A stretch of DNA of 64,000 nucleotides from Pseudopyrenochaeta lycopersici (Eukaryota; Ascomycota; Dothideomycetes; Pleosporales; Pseudopyrenochaetaceae). The stretch spans positions 124,001 through 188,000 of the forward strand of contig NHZP01000077.1 of assembly GCA_003313425.1 (NCBI GenBank). The letters are read 5' to 3'. How positions within the stretch are numbered: the first letter of the stretch is position 1; each line of letters starts with the position of its first letter. Shown here in pieces: positions 1 to 12,956 of this stretch. The notes under the pieces were generated by a model. That model did not search any database. It was given only the letters and a program-made list of their open reading frames with translations, and was not told where the DNA came from. A program made the position numbers and the translations under genes.

Positions 1-480
1 GCAGCGTGTTTTCCTGCTCTCGTCACCCCCCGTTCATTTCTCTAGCACAGGACGCTGCCGTGCTCTTCTTTTTCCTGGTCAATACCACATAAGAGTATAC
101 TTCAACCTCCTCGTGAGTGTCGTCGGGTTGGGCACTTTGCAACCCGCTGACTCCATCGCTACCCTCCTCACCAACGGAACTGTTTGGGCGAAGGAAGCGC
201 TAGCGGCCATTGCCCACCACCTTCATCTTCGCAACGCGATACGCACAATTTCACCCTCACAAAATCGAACGGTACGTAGCGAAAACGCCAGCCAGGATTC
301 ACTCGATTTTGGACTCGTACAACGCAACGTACAATAATACGCTCGTTCTCCCGACCTTCTCAGGCCTGTTGCGTCACTACACCGCTTGTCAACAGTCAGT
401 CACTGTGTGTAGCAAGCTACGAACATTACGATACCTAAAGGTGCCGCACCGTACTTTATATAACATAATCTAAGTCTGTT
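1..480. other. Unassigned unique sequence at window start
   Basis: Balanced base composition without the TA-rich RIP pattern that begins near 480. Two overlapping plus-strand open frames of 74 and 87 codons lie here, but neither has a recognisable domain, and the longer one runs into the TA-rich boundary. It may be the end of a gene lying mostly outside the window. No function is proposed. Confidence 0.3.
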
Positions 481-1342
481 ATTAGCAGAAATATATCTAG
501 GGAGTAAGGTAGCAAGGCATATACTGCTACCTGTAAGTGCATACTAAATTTAGTAGTTATTACATAAACGCCTTAATTCTTTAAACTAATATCTAGAAGC
601 TATAAGTACTACTAAGCTAGTAGTTAAAGCTAATAAACCTTCTAACCCTCTTTTATTGTAATAACCTACCTGTCTCTAGCTCTCCTACCTATCTAATACT
701 GCACACTTTATAATATTTAATTTTAAACCTTATTAAAGTTCTCTAATATACTAGCTAATAATTAAGCTTTATTCTAGGAAATAGAGAAGGAACTTATATA
801 TAGTAATTCGCTATAATAGTAAAGAACTTACTAGGAGCTAACTACTAGTTACTACGTTTAATACTAGTTGCAGTAGCAGTATTAATTTAATTTTAACGTA
901 TGTCCTAATAGAGGTCTTTAGACTTAGTCTTAACTACGCTAAAGAGTAACTTATTAGAAAGAATCTCTACAGTAGGCAATATATTAGTGTAGGCGAGGTT
1001 AAAATTCGCTAGTAGGCTGGCTGTCAGCCGCGCTATAATTTCATACGTGCTTTTATAATTAAATTAGATAAGTTTAATCTCTTTATTAGATAGGAGACTA
1101 TAGATTACCTTCTTAGACGTTTGCTAGTAATTAGTAGCTTTATAAGTAACCCTCCCTCTTATAATAGTAAGTAAGAGCCTGTTATCGCGTTCTTTAATCA
1201 CTAATATTACGCGTTGTAGCTAGAACTGTCGTAGAAGATTAATAGGATGCTGATACACGACGTAGTAAGCATAACACAGAAACACAGCGACGCAAGGAAT
1301 AAAAAGTAAGTTACCTAGAAGCGCAGCTAAGCCTACCCTAAT
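481..1342. repeat. TA-rich RIP-degenerate relic sequence
   Basis: Very rich in TpA with stop codons in all frames and sharply different from the first 480 bases. No protein could be read even after treating TAG/TAA as mutated sense codons. It forms the left flank of the Copia insertion at 1348 and probably belongs to the same older repeat as the sequence resuming at 6781, since the Copia target duplication joins the two. Confidence 0.6.
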
Positions 1343-1347
1343 ACTAA

Positions 1348-1470
1348 TGTTAGCCAACACGGTTAGCTCCTCACGTGCTCTGTTATATAAGCATCCACAG
1401 GGTATATAGTTCCCTTGTGTCTTATTTGATAGGAATTAACCTAGTTCCTCCTGCCTGCTGCCCGCCAACA
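1348..1470 (+). repeat. 5' LTR of Copia element 1
   Basis: 123-bp direct repeat of 6653-6775, with TG...CA ends and a TATATAAG-like promoter core (GTTATATAAGC) near 1381. It is preceded by the target duplication ACTAA. Confidence 0.93.
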
Positions 1471-1686
1471 GTTATAAGCCCGGTTTGCACCTCCTAAGCT
1501 ACGCAACTCTGCACGAATATAGCTTTAGACGTGCAACTAATAATAACTATGTTCACCTTTACCCGTTATGTCTATTAACAGCTAGGTCAGCGTTAAAGAC
1601 CTATATAGTTAATAAGTGTCGCTATTTAACTAGAACTGTTGCTCTCTGCATAGAGATCAGTTTAGTAATTAATTACTAAGATTACG

Positions 1687-4600
1687 ATGTCGTACAATAA
1701 CGCAGGAGTCACACGAGTGACTGTTTTACTAGATAAACTAGCCGACTAAGAGTCGTAGTTCTAGCTACGACAAGAGAAAGCTGTCGTAGATAGCATTTAG
1801 AAGTACTACGACATCTTAAAACTAAAGGATAAGCTACTAAAGCTTAGAGAACTAACTAGACTGTTACCTAGTAATATACGGCCAGGAGCGATAGAGATTA
1901 GCTAGCTAGACGCAGCTAAAAAGGTATTATACAGTAATCTCTTTTAAGACTAGAGATATAAAAGAGTAGAGTATATAAAACTTAAGTAGAAGGATAGTAA
2001 GCTTCTTCTTAACATTAGCCGTACGATTACTGCTTGATACCTTTACCTTATTAGTAGAAAAGATAAGGCGTATAATTAACTAGTTACTCTTAAGAAGTAG
2101 TTTGCGCTAATAGCTGCCTCACGAAGCAGAGAGCTGACTATTAAATATTAAGCTCTGCAGGATAGTTCTTAGAGTTGAGATCTTAAGCAATAGCTTAATA
2201 ACTAGATTTACATTACTAACTAAGGCGGGGAGGCAGGTCTCCCTGAAACAACAGGTTATTAAGCTTAAGAGGATTTCCTAATATCTATCAGGACGATTGC
2301 CCCTGAATAGGCCGCGTCGTCGCACTATAACCTTATTAAAAAGGAGACCTTAGATAAGATGAATAAGATTTAACCTCTAGCAGACTATATAGCTTAGTTT
2401 AGGGTCTATTATTGACGAATTAGGCCTAGTGTAATGTTGCTTAGCACGTTTACAACACTCAGTGTTTTAAATAGAATAGACCAGAAGAACTAGAAGGACT
2501 AGAAGGAGTAGAGATTATTAAAATTAGCTTATAAGCTAGAATGTCTCTGCGGAGGTATGTATTGGTACAGGGAGTGCTGGTACCTGTTTCTAGATTATCT
2601 AAAGAGACTAGAGAGCTTTTAACCTATTAAAGCTGTACAGGATAGAATAGCTGAGGCCTTAAAGAACCTAGAGCTGGTTAAAAGGATTAATAAGCTCCTC
2701 GCTCGTCACGGTAAGAAAATTAAGGGCGTAGATGAGCTAATAAGCCTTGACGGTGGAAAGGAGAGCTAAGGGGGCAGTTTTGCGACCTACAGCTCCTTCT
2801 CCGTCACCTAGGTGTAACTAAAAACGCTGCTAACGATTATTAATTAATGGATCCTTAACCTAGGCTTAAACATCTATATATGTAATTTAAGGAGGTTTGG
2901 CTAGCGAGAGATAAGGCAGGCTACAGCCCAGGAAACAGTGCTTGCAGGAGACTTAATCCTAGTAATACAGGCCTAGGGAGAGGTTGTGTTTAAAGTTAAT
3001 TAACTGTCTAGAATAAGTTAGATTAAGCTAACTAATATAACCTTTATAGAAGGCTTCTTTACAAACGTTATAAGCCTCTTAAGATACTAAGAAATAGGCA
3101 TTTAGTTTAACTTAGGACGAGATGTTATATATAAGCAGTATCCGTTAAACGTTACATGCCTACTTAGGTATAAAGAAGGACACTAGATCGTTGATGCTGA
3201 CGAGAACGATCGTCTAGCATTAAGTAGCTTCGCAACAGCTCTTTAAGGAGCGTACAAGGTCTTACGGGAAGATTAACGTCTAATTGCCGCATCTTATGTT
3301 GAAGCTTATAAGATGTTTGCACACGCGAGTAAGGAGGCGATTAACTACTTAAATATAAACGTACGAGGAATCAGTCTTGAGCAAGGAGCTCGAGCACTAC
3401 ATCTACGAGAATGCGAGACCTGCATTAAGTTAAAATCGACAGCTCAGGTCAGCAGGCGTTAATCAGACAATTAAGCTACAAGGCCTTTCTATAGGATTAT
3501 AGTTGATCTCGTATAGCTGATCCTAACAGGAGAAACGTGCTATAACAGAGATCGTTACCTCCTGTATACTATATACGAGTTCTTAAGGTAGTATAAGGCG
3601 ACGACTCTTGCTAATAAAACACTACCTGTCGTAATAGCAGCGTTATAAGCGCTAATAAACAAGATTAAACGCTAGTATAGACATACTATTATTGTCCTTA
3701 AGGTTAACGGCGATCGCGGATATAGCTTACAGCTCTATAAGATCGCGAGGCAGGCTAGCCTTAAGGTTAAGCTTCGAGCCCCTAACACGCCTAAACAACT
3801 AGAAGCCGCAGAGTAAGCAGGGAACGTGATTATAATAAGAGTAAGATTACTTCGAATTAAGGCAGGACTGCCAAAGTCGCTGTTAAATAAGCTAGTAGTT
3901 ACAGCAGCTTAAATCGTCAATATCACGCCTACTAAGTCAATCGCATAGAAGACGCTATATAAGCTAGTCTATAGCAAGCAGCCTTCAGTTACCTACTTTT
4001 TACAGATAGGCTGTAAAGCCTATGTCCTAAATAAGAAGCTAAAGAAAGTAGATAAGCTTAAGTCTCGTACATTTATAGGATACCTTACAGGGTACGACTT
4101 AACAAATATCTTCTGCATCTAGCTGCTAAAGAAGAGCTAGGTAATACGCGTAAGAGACGTAATATTTTAGAAGAATAGCTTTTTTAACGACTACAAGAAA
4201 GCTAAGAGAGAAGCTATCGTACGAGAAGATATTAACTATCTTAATATACCTCAGGTACAGGAGATAGAGGCTAATTAAGAGATACTGCAGAACTAGAGGC
4301 ATTAGCTTAACGATAAGATAGCTCGTTCTACAGAGATAGCTAAAAACAACATAGTAGCAGAGTTCTATAAGGACTAGGGCTTTCTACTAACACTAGAACT
4401 ATTAGATTGTAGTACTACACTACCTTAACAGGAGGTAGGCGATAATAGAGAATTAGGCTGAGCTACAGAGCTAGTAGAACAAGTTAGTGCTGAAGATTAA
4501 GGCACTAAGGAACAGGTTTAAGAACAGCTACTTAATAAGCTGCAGACATATTATAAGGATAACACGTCTACAGTCACAAGTAGACTAGACGGACCAAGTA

Positions 4601-6560
4601 GGCCAGATGGACCACTTAGGCCAGCTACAACAGGCAGGCAAGGCTAACTACAAAAGCTACTATCTAAGTAGCCTAGAGGATAGAGCAATACAGACAACTA
4701 TGTACTAGATCGTCAGCAGAATAATGTACTAAAGATAGCTAATCCTGCTGTTAGAAGTAGTAGCAACATTATAGAAGGGAAGAGAGCTAGGAGGCTAGCT
4801 AACTAGGCCCTAGCTACATACTACAGAGCATTTGCAGTAGTATTAAATCTAACAGCTCCTTTAAAGCTTACAGGTAAGATGCCTAGGTTAAGGCTACATT
4901 ATAACTAACTGCTAGAGCTACTAAAGTAATAGAAGGAAGTAAAGGATTATCTATTTAGTGCTAAGTTTAGAGAGGCAGTATGAGTAGAGCTTAATAGCTG
5001 CTAGTTAAAAGATTGCTTTAAGCGTACGGAGGTTACTGCAACAACAGCAGATGCTAAGGTTCTACCCTTAATGTAGGTGTTCTCGTACAAGTTTAATAAA
5101 GACAGGTACCTATATAAGTTTAAGGCGCGTATATGCGTATAAGGAGACCTGCAGGAGGCATTGGGTAAGACGTATGCTGCAACGTTAGCTATTAAGGTCT
5201 TTTAATCTCTTGTAGCACTGGCAGCAGTATTTAACCTAAAGATGTTTTAGTTTAACGCCCTAAACGCCTTTCTTAACGCTTAACTACTACGTAAGATATA
5301 CTATTGTACGCCTAAAGAGTTTACAGATAAGTTTAGCGAGCTTCTTAAGCTTTAGTAAGCGCTCTATAGCCTTAAGGAAGCACTACTACTGTAGTACTAG
5401 GAGCTCTTATTAACCTTAAAGAAGCTTAGGTTAAGGCCTGTGCTAGGAGCACTGTGCCTATACATAAACGACTGTCTGATTATCTTTTTCTATGTAGACG
5501 ATATTGTCGTCCTCGTCCATCCGCTTAATATAAGCTACTACTAGACGTTTAAGCAACAGATGCTTAGAACGTACGAGATCTGTAAGCTAGGCGAGCTAAA
5601 TTAGTTCCTTAGCATCCGTGTAATCCGCAAGGAGCTTACTTAATTAATCTACTTAGCACAGGACTTATTTATTAATAAGATCGCAGTAAAATTTAATCTT
5701 AAGGGAAACACAAGATACCTAGATATGCTACTAAGGGATAACGTCCTCCTGCCTTTAACAGAGGAACTAAGTGCTGCTTAAATATAAAAGTATTAGCAGC
5801 TAGTTAGATTACTAGCGTATATCTTAACCTTAACGCGACCAGACGTCGCGAGAGCGCACTTAATCCTTGCACGCTACCTACAGAATCCAGGGCAAAAACA
5901 CCTGCACGCTGCTAACTATGTGTGGAGATACCTAATAGGTATAAAGCACCTAGCTATTTAAGCGTCAGGGGACATCTAGCACAGCATAACTAGCATTACA
6001 TTACTAGCTCAGCAGGAGCTAGACTAAGAACCTCTCTTTTATGGTGTATTAGATGCGGCCTTCGCAGATGAGCCTAAAACTCGCTGAAGCTCTTAAGGCT
6101 ATATCTTTAAACTATATAGACTGCCTATTAACTAGAAGGTAACAGTCTAACGATTAGTTATAAAATTGACTACTAAGGCTAAGCTACTATCTCTATCCCT
6201 TACAGGATTAGAGATAGAATAGTAGCAACGCTTCTTTTAAGCTATTTAATTTAACCCTAAGTTTATACTAGCACTGTGGTGTAATAACTAGTAGACTGTC
6301 TTAATCGTGACACAGGCAGCTGACAAGCTTCAGACGAAGCTGAAGTATGTGGACGTACATCATTATTAGTTACGTCAGGAGGTAGCAGAAGGCAGACTGC
6401 AGGTAGACTAGAAGGCTACTACAGAGATGCTAGCTAATAGCCTTACAAAGATCCTTAGTTAACAGAAGCACGCTGACTTCGTACGCCAGCTAGGACTAAG
6501 TGACCTATTAAGGATTCGAGAGGAATTAGAGAGTACTGCTCTCAGTCTGCAGGACCTGGG
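1687..6560 (+). pseudogene. Copia gag-pol polyprotein relic
   Basis: Starting at the ATG at 1687, a Gag-like protein can be read through stops to about 2790. The integrase core is readable around 3480-4190. It includes an N-T-P-x-Q-L stretch near 3784 and a C-terminal part containing V-N-I-T-P-T-K-S and K-A-Y-V-L-N. Reverse transcriptase follows: F-N-A-L-N-A-F-L-N-A near 5250 and the catalytic motif F-Y-V-D-D-I-V-V-L with YVDD at 5491-5502. An RNase H segment at about 6045-6300 ends T-T-K-A-K-L-L-S-L-S. Stops fall where Gln or Trp is expected (CAG to TAG, TGG to TAG), which is the RIP pattern. The frame is otherwise largely collinear, so inactivation was by point mutation rather than deletion. 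Confidence 0.9.
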
Positions 6561-6652
6561 GGGGTGGGACTACCAACTACAGTAGAGGCAGACGCTTAAG
6601 GACACTTATTTACAGCTTTCGTTGCTCTTCATTCACTCAAGCTGGGGGGGTG

Positions 6653-6775
6653 TGTTAGCCAACACAGTTAGCTCCTTACGTGCTCTGTTATATAAGCATC
6701 CACAGGGTATATATTTCCCTTGTGTCTTATTTGATAGGAATCAACCTAGTTCCTCCTGCCTGCTGCCCGCCAACA
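6653..6775 (+). repeat. 3' LTR of Copia element 1
   Basis: Nearly identical to 1348-1470. It is preceded by a G-rich polypurine tract and followed by the target duplication ACTAA at 6776-6780. Confidence 0.93.
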
Positions 6776-6808
6776 ACTAATAATATAGGCGAAAGCGCTA
6801 AGCTCCTA

Positions 6809-6883
6809 GCAGTCGCAGTTACAGTTGCAGTCGCAGTTGCAGTCGCAGTTGCAGTCGCAATTACAGTTGCAGCCGCAGCCGCA
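6809..6883 (+). repeat. 12-bp minisatellite (GCAGTCGCAGTT)n
   Basis: About six imperfect copies of a 12-base unit alternating GTCGCA and GTTGCA/GTTACA. One frame reads alternating Ala and Val, but there is no sign of a real gene around it. It retains CpA in spite of lying in a RIP-mutated block. Confidence 0.8.
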
Positions 6884-9800
6884 ATTAATGTAAAATTACC
6901 TAATATCGCGGGTACTAATTTAAAACGACTATTTAATAACTGTTTACTGCACAGTATAAGTACATACAGTACTAACCTCTTCGCGCATATATTATTCCCT
7001 AATAGAAATTTTAGATTACGATATAACCTATAATATATTTACAGAACTAAACAGTAGCTATCGCATTACTTAGGCTGTTCGCAGCTTACTAATATCGCTC
7101 GCGCCCGCTTTAGGCTATTAATTGTAATCTACATTTAGTTAGTAGCTTCGTGCGAGGTTTCTATAGCTAAGTTACTCTGCCTCTTACATACTATAATCCT
7201 TATTAATAAAATAGTATTATAACCTTAATACTAATATATTCTAAGATAATTTATAAGCGTCCTCCTATTATCTTATACAGCGCATGCCCTACACCTATAA
7301 AGTACTTTAGTTTCTTTCCTTCTTCTTTCTTTCTTTACCTCTTTTATGCGAACATTCTACATACATAACTACTGTTAACATCCTTATTATAATTATTTTT
7401 CTTTATTTTGTTAGCCTTAAAGTTAGGTAAGTAAAATTATACTTTAGTAGGAGTTTATGTATAGAGGTTTCTAGATTTTCCTCTAGTGTGCGCAAACCTA
7501 GCGTTTAAAGAGTATCTAGTTATATGTCGCATTTTTATTAATTTTAGGCGTTAATAGGAGCGCGGCTCGCAGTAGTTCTAATCCGTAATTTAAATAATAT
7601 AACTGCAGATAAGTGTACAACAGCTTAATAACTCTAACAATAATAATGTTGTAATATAATTAAATTTTACTTAAGTATTAATACTATACTACTACTTAAT
7701 ATTAAAAGGAGACTAAAGAGTGTAGGGTCTAACAAAGGTTTTATAGTTTATCTAGGCAGGAGGATATTTCAGCCCTGAGAAGTATTTATCCTCTAGCCCT
7801 ACTACTCTTTCTATCTACTTCTGTCTAGATTTTATGCGATAATTATATAAACTGTAAAAAAGGGTCTTAAAAGTAATATTCTATTACAACAGCCGTATAA
7901 CCTTTTACTAGCCTTTGCCTACTACATCCTGTTAGTAATATTTCCTCTTATAACTAAGATAGATCTAAGAATAAGTAAGCAAGAACTGCGCATCTTTAGC
8001 TTTAACCTAATAAGCTCTTATCTAAGCTAACGAAGACTACTTACATAGCGGCAAACCTATAGCTATTAGCTTATATCTTACCTACAGACGGCGGGACTTA
8101 CGCAGCTATAATAGTAAACACTTTAACGCGCTTTACGTTAGTAAGACCTATTAAGTAGACAGATACTAGAATATTAAACGCAGTAATAATTCTAAGCTTT
8201 ACGCGTATTAAGCTAACGCAGTAAAGAATTATAATAGATACTATAGGAATTAAGGATACTAAAATGCTTATAATCTAGTAAGTAATCTAGTAAATTATAC
8301 TGTCTTTATATCTAACCACGCTATAAACCCGCGAAGGCTTTATAAATTAGGTACAGCCGCATTTAAAGAGATTAACTATAGCGTTCTCCGCAGCCTAGAT
8401 AGAAAACGCATCTTCCTTACAGCGAGGGCGCAGTATAACAAGGTCTAGTTTGTGCGATTTCCGATCGCGCACTAAACCCTAAATAGTAGAATCATCGCCC
8501 TCTAATGCAAGAGGTCCTATCTCCAGAGCTTACAGGTAGTCCTGCAAATAGTGCAGATCCTATTCGCCTAGTTTTAGCAGGTTAAGGATTATTAATTGTT
8601 AGATAAGAGTATAGTCTGTAGTAGTTTAGTATTAGGTAGTTTAAAGCGTTCTATTCTAGCAGGTACTTACTTACTATATTCCTTTAATGTCTTCTGTATT
8701 TTCAGAATAAGGTTAAGTTATGTTATATCGCTATTATGTTCTAAGTCTCTTAGCTAGTCCTAGCTTTTTGCATACTTACACTTCTTTATATCTTAATTTA
8801 GACTTTAGTTATTATTATCTTCTATCTGTTGCTCCCTTAATTCTTACTTTAGGAATGTAAGTTCTACCTAGAAATAGAGTAGGTTCTATGTATTTAAAGC
8901 GCTAAATTTGCGGAAAATAGCTGTTTCTAGTTAGATTTTAATCTTTACTGCTAGTTTAGGATAACCTATAATAATATATTAGAATAGGTTATTAGACGCT
9001 ATCTTTCCTCCTTAGGATAAATGTAGTTGTAAAGATCTAAGTAATAGAGGAGTACCTAAAGAAGGTACTAAGTTAAAGAGCTATAATACGTATGTTAAAG
9101 CTATAAGGCTTTAAAGTCCTCTAGTTAATACCTTACTATAGCTGTAGATGCTGTTCGCCTAAGGTATACGTAGTTACCTTCCTGCTCTAGTCGCACACGC
9201 ACAAAAGTGAAGGCGTGCGTTAGGCTGCATTAAGCCCGAGGAGCAACAGCGTATATAATACCTCCTGCTACAGTAAACCGCAGAGAGCAGCTTTTATATA
9301 GAGATTAAAATCCTTAATCTAAACGTACCTACCTATAATAAGATAAAGGAATTAATTCGCATTATAGCTCTATAACTTTACATGCGCCTGTAGAATTCAA
9401 AACCTAATTAGTTTCAGATAACTATGCAGTAGCTTCGCGCTAATCTCAAAATCGCTTACAGGAATTTCTGTTCATGCGCAAGCTATGTCATATATATCTC
9501 ATCTAATTGCGACATCAAAAACTAGCTAAAGCACAGACTTTTAACCTTCCTAGATCTGCTAGTACTACACTAATATATTAGCAGAGCCTAACAGGATTGT
9601 CCTTTAAAAGGACGATAACTACGTAGCTAGCCGCTCCTAAGGCAGATTCAGATTTATAGCTATAATCTTAACTAATTTTATGCTATTTAACTATAAGTCT
9701 ATAATAAATATTATAAATTAGCTAGGTAGTGTTAGGGTCCCTTACGTAGCAGAAAACGTAGCCGTACATACATACCTGCGGAAGCATAACCCTAACAGAA

Positions 9801-10700
9801 GCGCCACTATTAGTATGTTACATTTTGTCCTTCGCTCTCTAGCTGTAGAACTAGTAAAGTCTAGTTTCCCCCTCCAGTTACCTAAACCTACCTACGCCAA
9901 CTATAACAGCTTATAATATCCTAAGATAGGATGTAGATAGAATCTATTATATATCCTTTAATTAAAATTAAAGGTTTAGCTTAAATACGCTTATAGCAAG
10001 TAATGTGCGTTTAAGTGTTAATATATAGCAGAAACACTGTAAACTATAACACCCAGCTTAAGCAGTATTTCGCTGCAATAATGCAGAAGCATAGCGCTAT
10101 ACAGTCCTTTCTATTAATATATTATCTAAGAAGAATATTATATTAAATTACCTTATTAAGACAGTGCTCCACGAGCCTATAAATACAATTAAGAAGGAAT
10201 CTACCTCTAAACTACACAGTCTAACACGTTTATCTAACAAATAAGTAACGGGATATATAGACCTAACCTAGCGCTTAGAAGATAACTCTAAAATAGAGCA
10301 CTATAGTTAATTTTTTGTTATATCTTCTTATAATCTACTATATGATATAGTACTAGAATAGAGGGACGCAGAACAGTCTAATATAATTAAAGTAAGACGC
10401 AGACGTTAGAAAAACTATCGCCTCTTCTATTAGGAGAGTTTCTTAAATTACTACGCTTCTTATAGGCGATTTTATTAAGTTACTCTACTTTCTATAAGCT
10501 ATTTTTTCTAGCTTCCTGCGCTTCTTATAGGTAAATTTTATAAGTTACTTCGCATCCTCTAGGCAAGTCTCTTTATAATAAACCTCGCCTTAATTTCCCC
10601 TTTAACACTATATTTTTTATTAGGATTATTAGATTTATAAGTCTGCATGTTACATCTTAAGATAAAGTTCTAGGCAGTGCAGAAACGGGGCAGGCCTTAA
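6884..10700. repeat. TA-rich RIP-degenerate block with unidentified coding relic
   Basis: Nearly 4 kb of TA-rich sequence with no LTR pair, terminal inverted repeat or target duplication that I could pair up. Between about 8060 and 8640 on the plus strand one frame becomes protein-like if TAG/TAA are read as Gln/Trp. It contains the short stretches A-I-N-P-R-R-L-Y-K-L-G and F-V-R-F-P-I-A-H, which I could not assign to a family. A CT-rich simple tract lies near 7309-7342, and degenerate 35-45-base repeats (TTCTTATAGG...) lie near 10450-10590. The block ends abruptly near 10700, where normal base composition returns. Confidence 0.5.
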
Positions 10701-10806
10701 TATATTCTTTTCCTGTTTTATTTCTACAAATATTTCTTGTGGCACCGGACCATGTTCCGCATCATTTGCCACACCGCAGAATCATTTTTTCTGTTAGAAG
10801 CTTGTC

Positions 10807-11334
10807 TTGACAGACTTTCGCGGGAAGCCGATCCCGGCCTACGCCATTATATCGCACAGGTGGAGCGATTCCGAGATTCTTATCGAAGACATAGCGAGCG
10901 GAGTCTACAAAGAGAGAGAAGAAGGCTATCGTAAGCTCCGGTTTTGCGCCAATCGGGCGGCCCAGGACGAGCTGCAGTACTTCCGGATCGACACGTGCTG
11001 CATCGATAGATGGGACCTACGCGAGCGCTCGAAAACGATCAACTCGGTGTTTCAGTGGTACAAGAACGCGATGCGATGCTACGTCTTTCTGTCAGATGTC
11101 TCGCTGTCCACTGTGACAGAGACTTCCCAGCGGAGCGATTGGCAGACGTCGTTCCGTGCAAGCGCATGGTTCACGCGGGGATGGACGCTTCAAGAACTCA
11201 TCGCGCCAGTGTCAGTCGAGTTCTTCTCGCGTGAAGGACAGCGCATAGGCGACAAATCGTCGCTCGATCAGCTCATACACGAGATCACGGACATTCCGCT
11301 CGCAGCACTGTGCAACTGTCCAACCTGCCATTGA
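10807..11334 (+). pseudogene. HET-domain protein, N-terminal fragment
   Basis: About 175 codons match the classical N-terminal half of a HET domain of the HET-D/HET-E type: Y-A-I-I-S-H-R-W near the start, I-D-T-C-C-I-D-R in the middle, then F-Q-W-Y-K-N-A, C-Y-V-F-L-S-D-V and W-F-T-R-G-W-T-L-Q-E-L-I-A-P. The HET domain is associated with heterokaryon incompatibility and programmed cell death on non-self recognition. The fragment is broken at both ends. There is no ATG in frame upstream (a TAG lies at 10795-10797, just past the TA-rich boundary). Downstream the frame stops at 11334, right after the segment E-I-T-D-I-P, where intact relatives continue into a NACHT or other effector region. I infer a truncated relic. 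Confidence 0.8.
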
Positions 11335-12880
11335 AGCAGTTCCTGCTTTGGCTTGCTATACCAAATGCAGCTGCAACATCATGTCAGCTAGTTGGGGCTA
11401 CGGTCCTATATAGCATGGCGTATTCCAACCGGACTATGGGTATCGACCCTCACCAGTATATCTTCTTGGTAAGTCTCAACCTTCGTTCGTGGCGCAGTCT
11501 GACCATTGCCAGGCTTATACCATATTGCAGCTACTACGCTCCTTTGGTATCGCTTTACCAGTTATAAAGCGCCTGGGCAGCACCGCCATAGGCGTCCTGA
11601 CGCGTGCATCCCAGCCAACCGAAGTGCGAGGTAGCATCTTGGAGGGGGCGTTCAGTTTGGAAACTATATCATCGTTGGCATCTTCTACAGGCAATAGGTA
11701 GGCAAGATCACTTTGCCTGGATATCAGAAGCTTCTTTAGGCAGGGCCGAGGTTCTTGTCGTCTGGTAAATTTAACGCAAAACGTCCTTGGTAGTTGTGCC
11801 GGTGATTAGGACAGATTGTCAGATCCGTACTTGACAAGCTCACTGTTGATACTGCATATATCGCAGTTTACATCCACACTTCATGTCCATGCTCCCCTGT
11901 GTCATCGCATGTCGTTGAATGCTTGGTGACATGAATTGTGCCACACCTTCTGGACCGATACCCGGGAGGTATATATGGGGACCCCAAGGTACACGGCGGC
12001 TGACATGAGAAGATAAAACTGACTCATTAAGCTACATGCCAATTCAAAGTTAAAACTAGCAATTGACTATCATAGAAGCGAGTGTGAAGAATGATTCTTC
12101 TCGTCGACTACAGATGTTCAATTGTGACAATCCATTCTGTGAACTTAGTGGCGCGGGCTGTAGAAATACCGTGCATGTTAACTTACTCACCAAGCAGTCT
12201 GTGATCGTGTCCTCGGATTGGACGCGTCCGTTCGGAAAGAATCAAGTGTGGTACGATTTCGACTCTGTGAAAAGATACACCTAGCATAAGTAGCCTACCA
12301 CATGCCAGCAATGGCGAGCGGAAAAGCGTCCGGAAATCGGAGAAGAGTTATCTGGACAGAGATTGAGTTTCACAGCACACGTGGTTACCCGATTGCGAGA
12401 TACTGCGCATGTGATTGTGAGCGGAAAGTGGGTTATCCGCTCCGTTTTGAGCTCTCATTGGTGTACTAGCTTAGCTGTAGATATAGTTTCAAATTTGTCG
12501 CGTGCGATCCCGGGCTCATAACCTGTTGAAGCAAGTGATTGTGTTCATTGTTATTATTCCTACAGGCGTGGTACCTCACTCTTATATATACGCCCACGGC
12601 CCCTGTCACATATTGATGTTTCAGTCACTGTGATGTTTGACACCAACAGTGATTCGAATCTATAGATAATCTCGGAATAGAATCTTTCAGACCCAATATC
12701 TACCGTCGCCTTGAATTTATTGCGTTGACTGTCTTGCTTACTATATAATACCACAATCTACAGCTAGCACGTACAACACGGCTGCTGAGATTTGTCCCCA
12801 CGTTTTTGAGATTTGTCCCCTGTCGCACTTGGGTGTGCTTATGATGATGCATCAGGAAGAATTCATGATGAGCAGAAAAG
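11335..12880. other. No recognisable gene
   Basis: Balanced composition and several short open frames (for example 12063-12284 on the plus strand, 73 codons) without a domain I recognise. A possible splice donor, TTGGTAAGTC, follows the frame around 11402-11468, so a small exon cannot be excluded. Confidence 0.35.
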
Positions 12881-12956
12881 TTGTATTGTGTGTGTATTGT
12901 GTCTTGGTCTGGTGAACCTGACCCCGCACGTCTTAGATTATATGGCAAGATTACTA

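Larger units (their letters stand above)
1348..6775 (+). mobile_element. Ty1/Copia LTR retrotransposon, full length, RIP-inactivated
   Basis: Two 123-bp LTRs (1348-1470 and 6653-6775) begin TGTTAGCCAAC and end CCGCCAACA. The element is flanked by a perfect 5-bp target duplication, ACTAA, at 1343-1347 and 6776-6780. A polypurine tract (GCTGGGGGGG, 6641-6650) lies just before the 3' LTR. The domain order gag, integrase, reverse transcriptase, RNase H is that of Copia. LTRs differ at only a few C/T or G/A positions, while the interior is full of TAG/TAA stops at former CAG, CAA and TGG codons. A solo LTR of the same family lies at 53025. Confidence 0.95.

Noticed and set aside
6680..7033. 117-codon frame with an Ala-Val run
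   Set aside because: It starts within the 3' LTR of the Copia element and is the translation of the 12-bp minisatellite and relic sequence.
9728..9797. TGTTAGGGT...ACCCTAACA inverted pair
   Set aside because: Only nine matching bases at each end, no target duplication, and in TA-rich relic sequence. Not enough to call an element.
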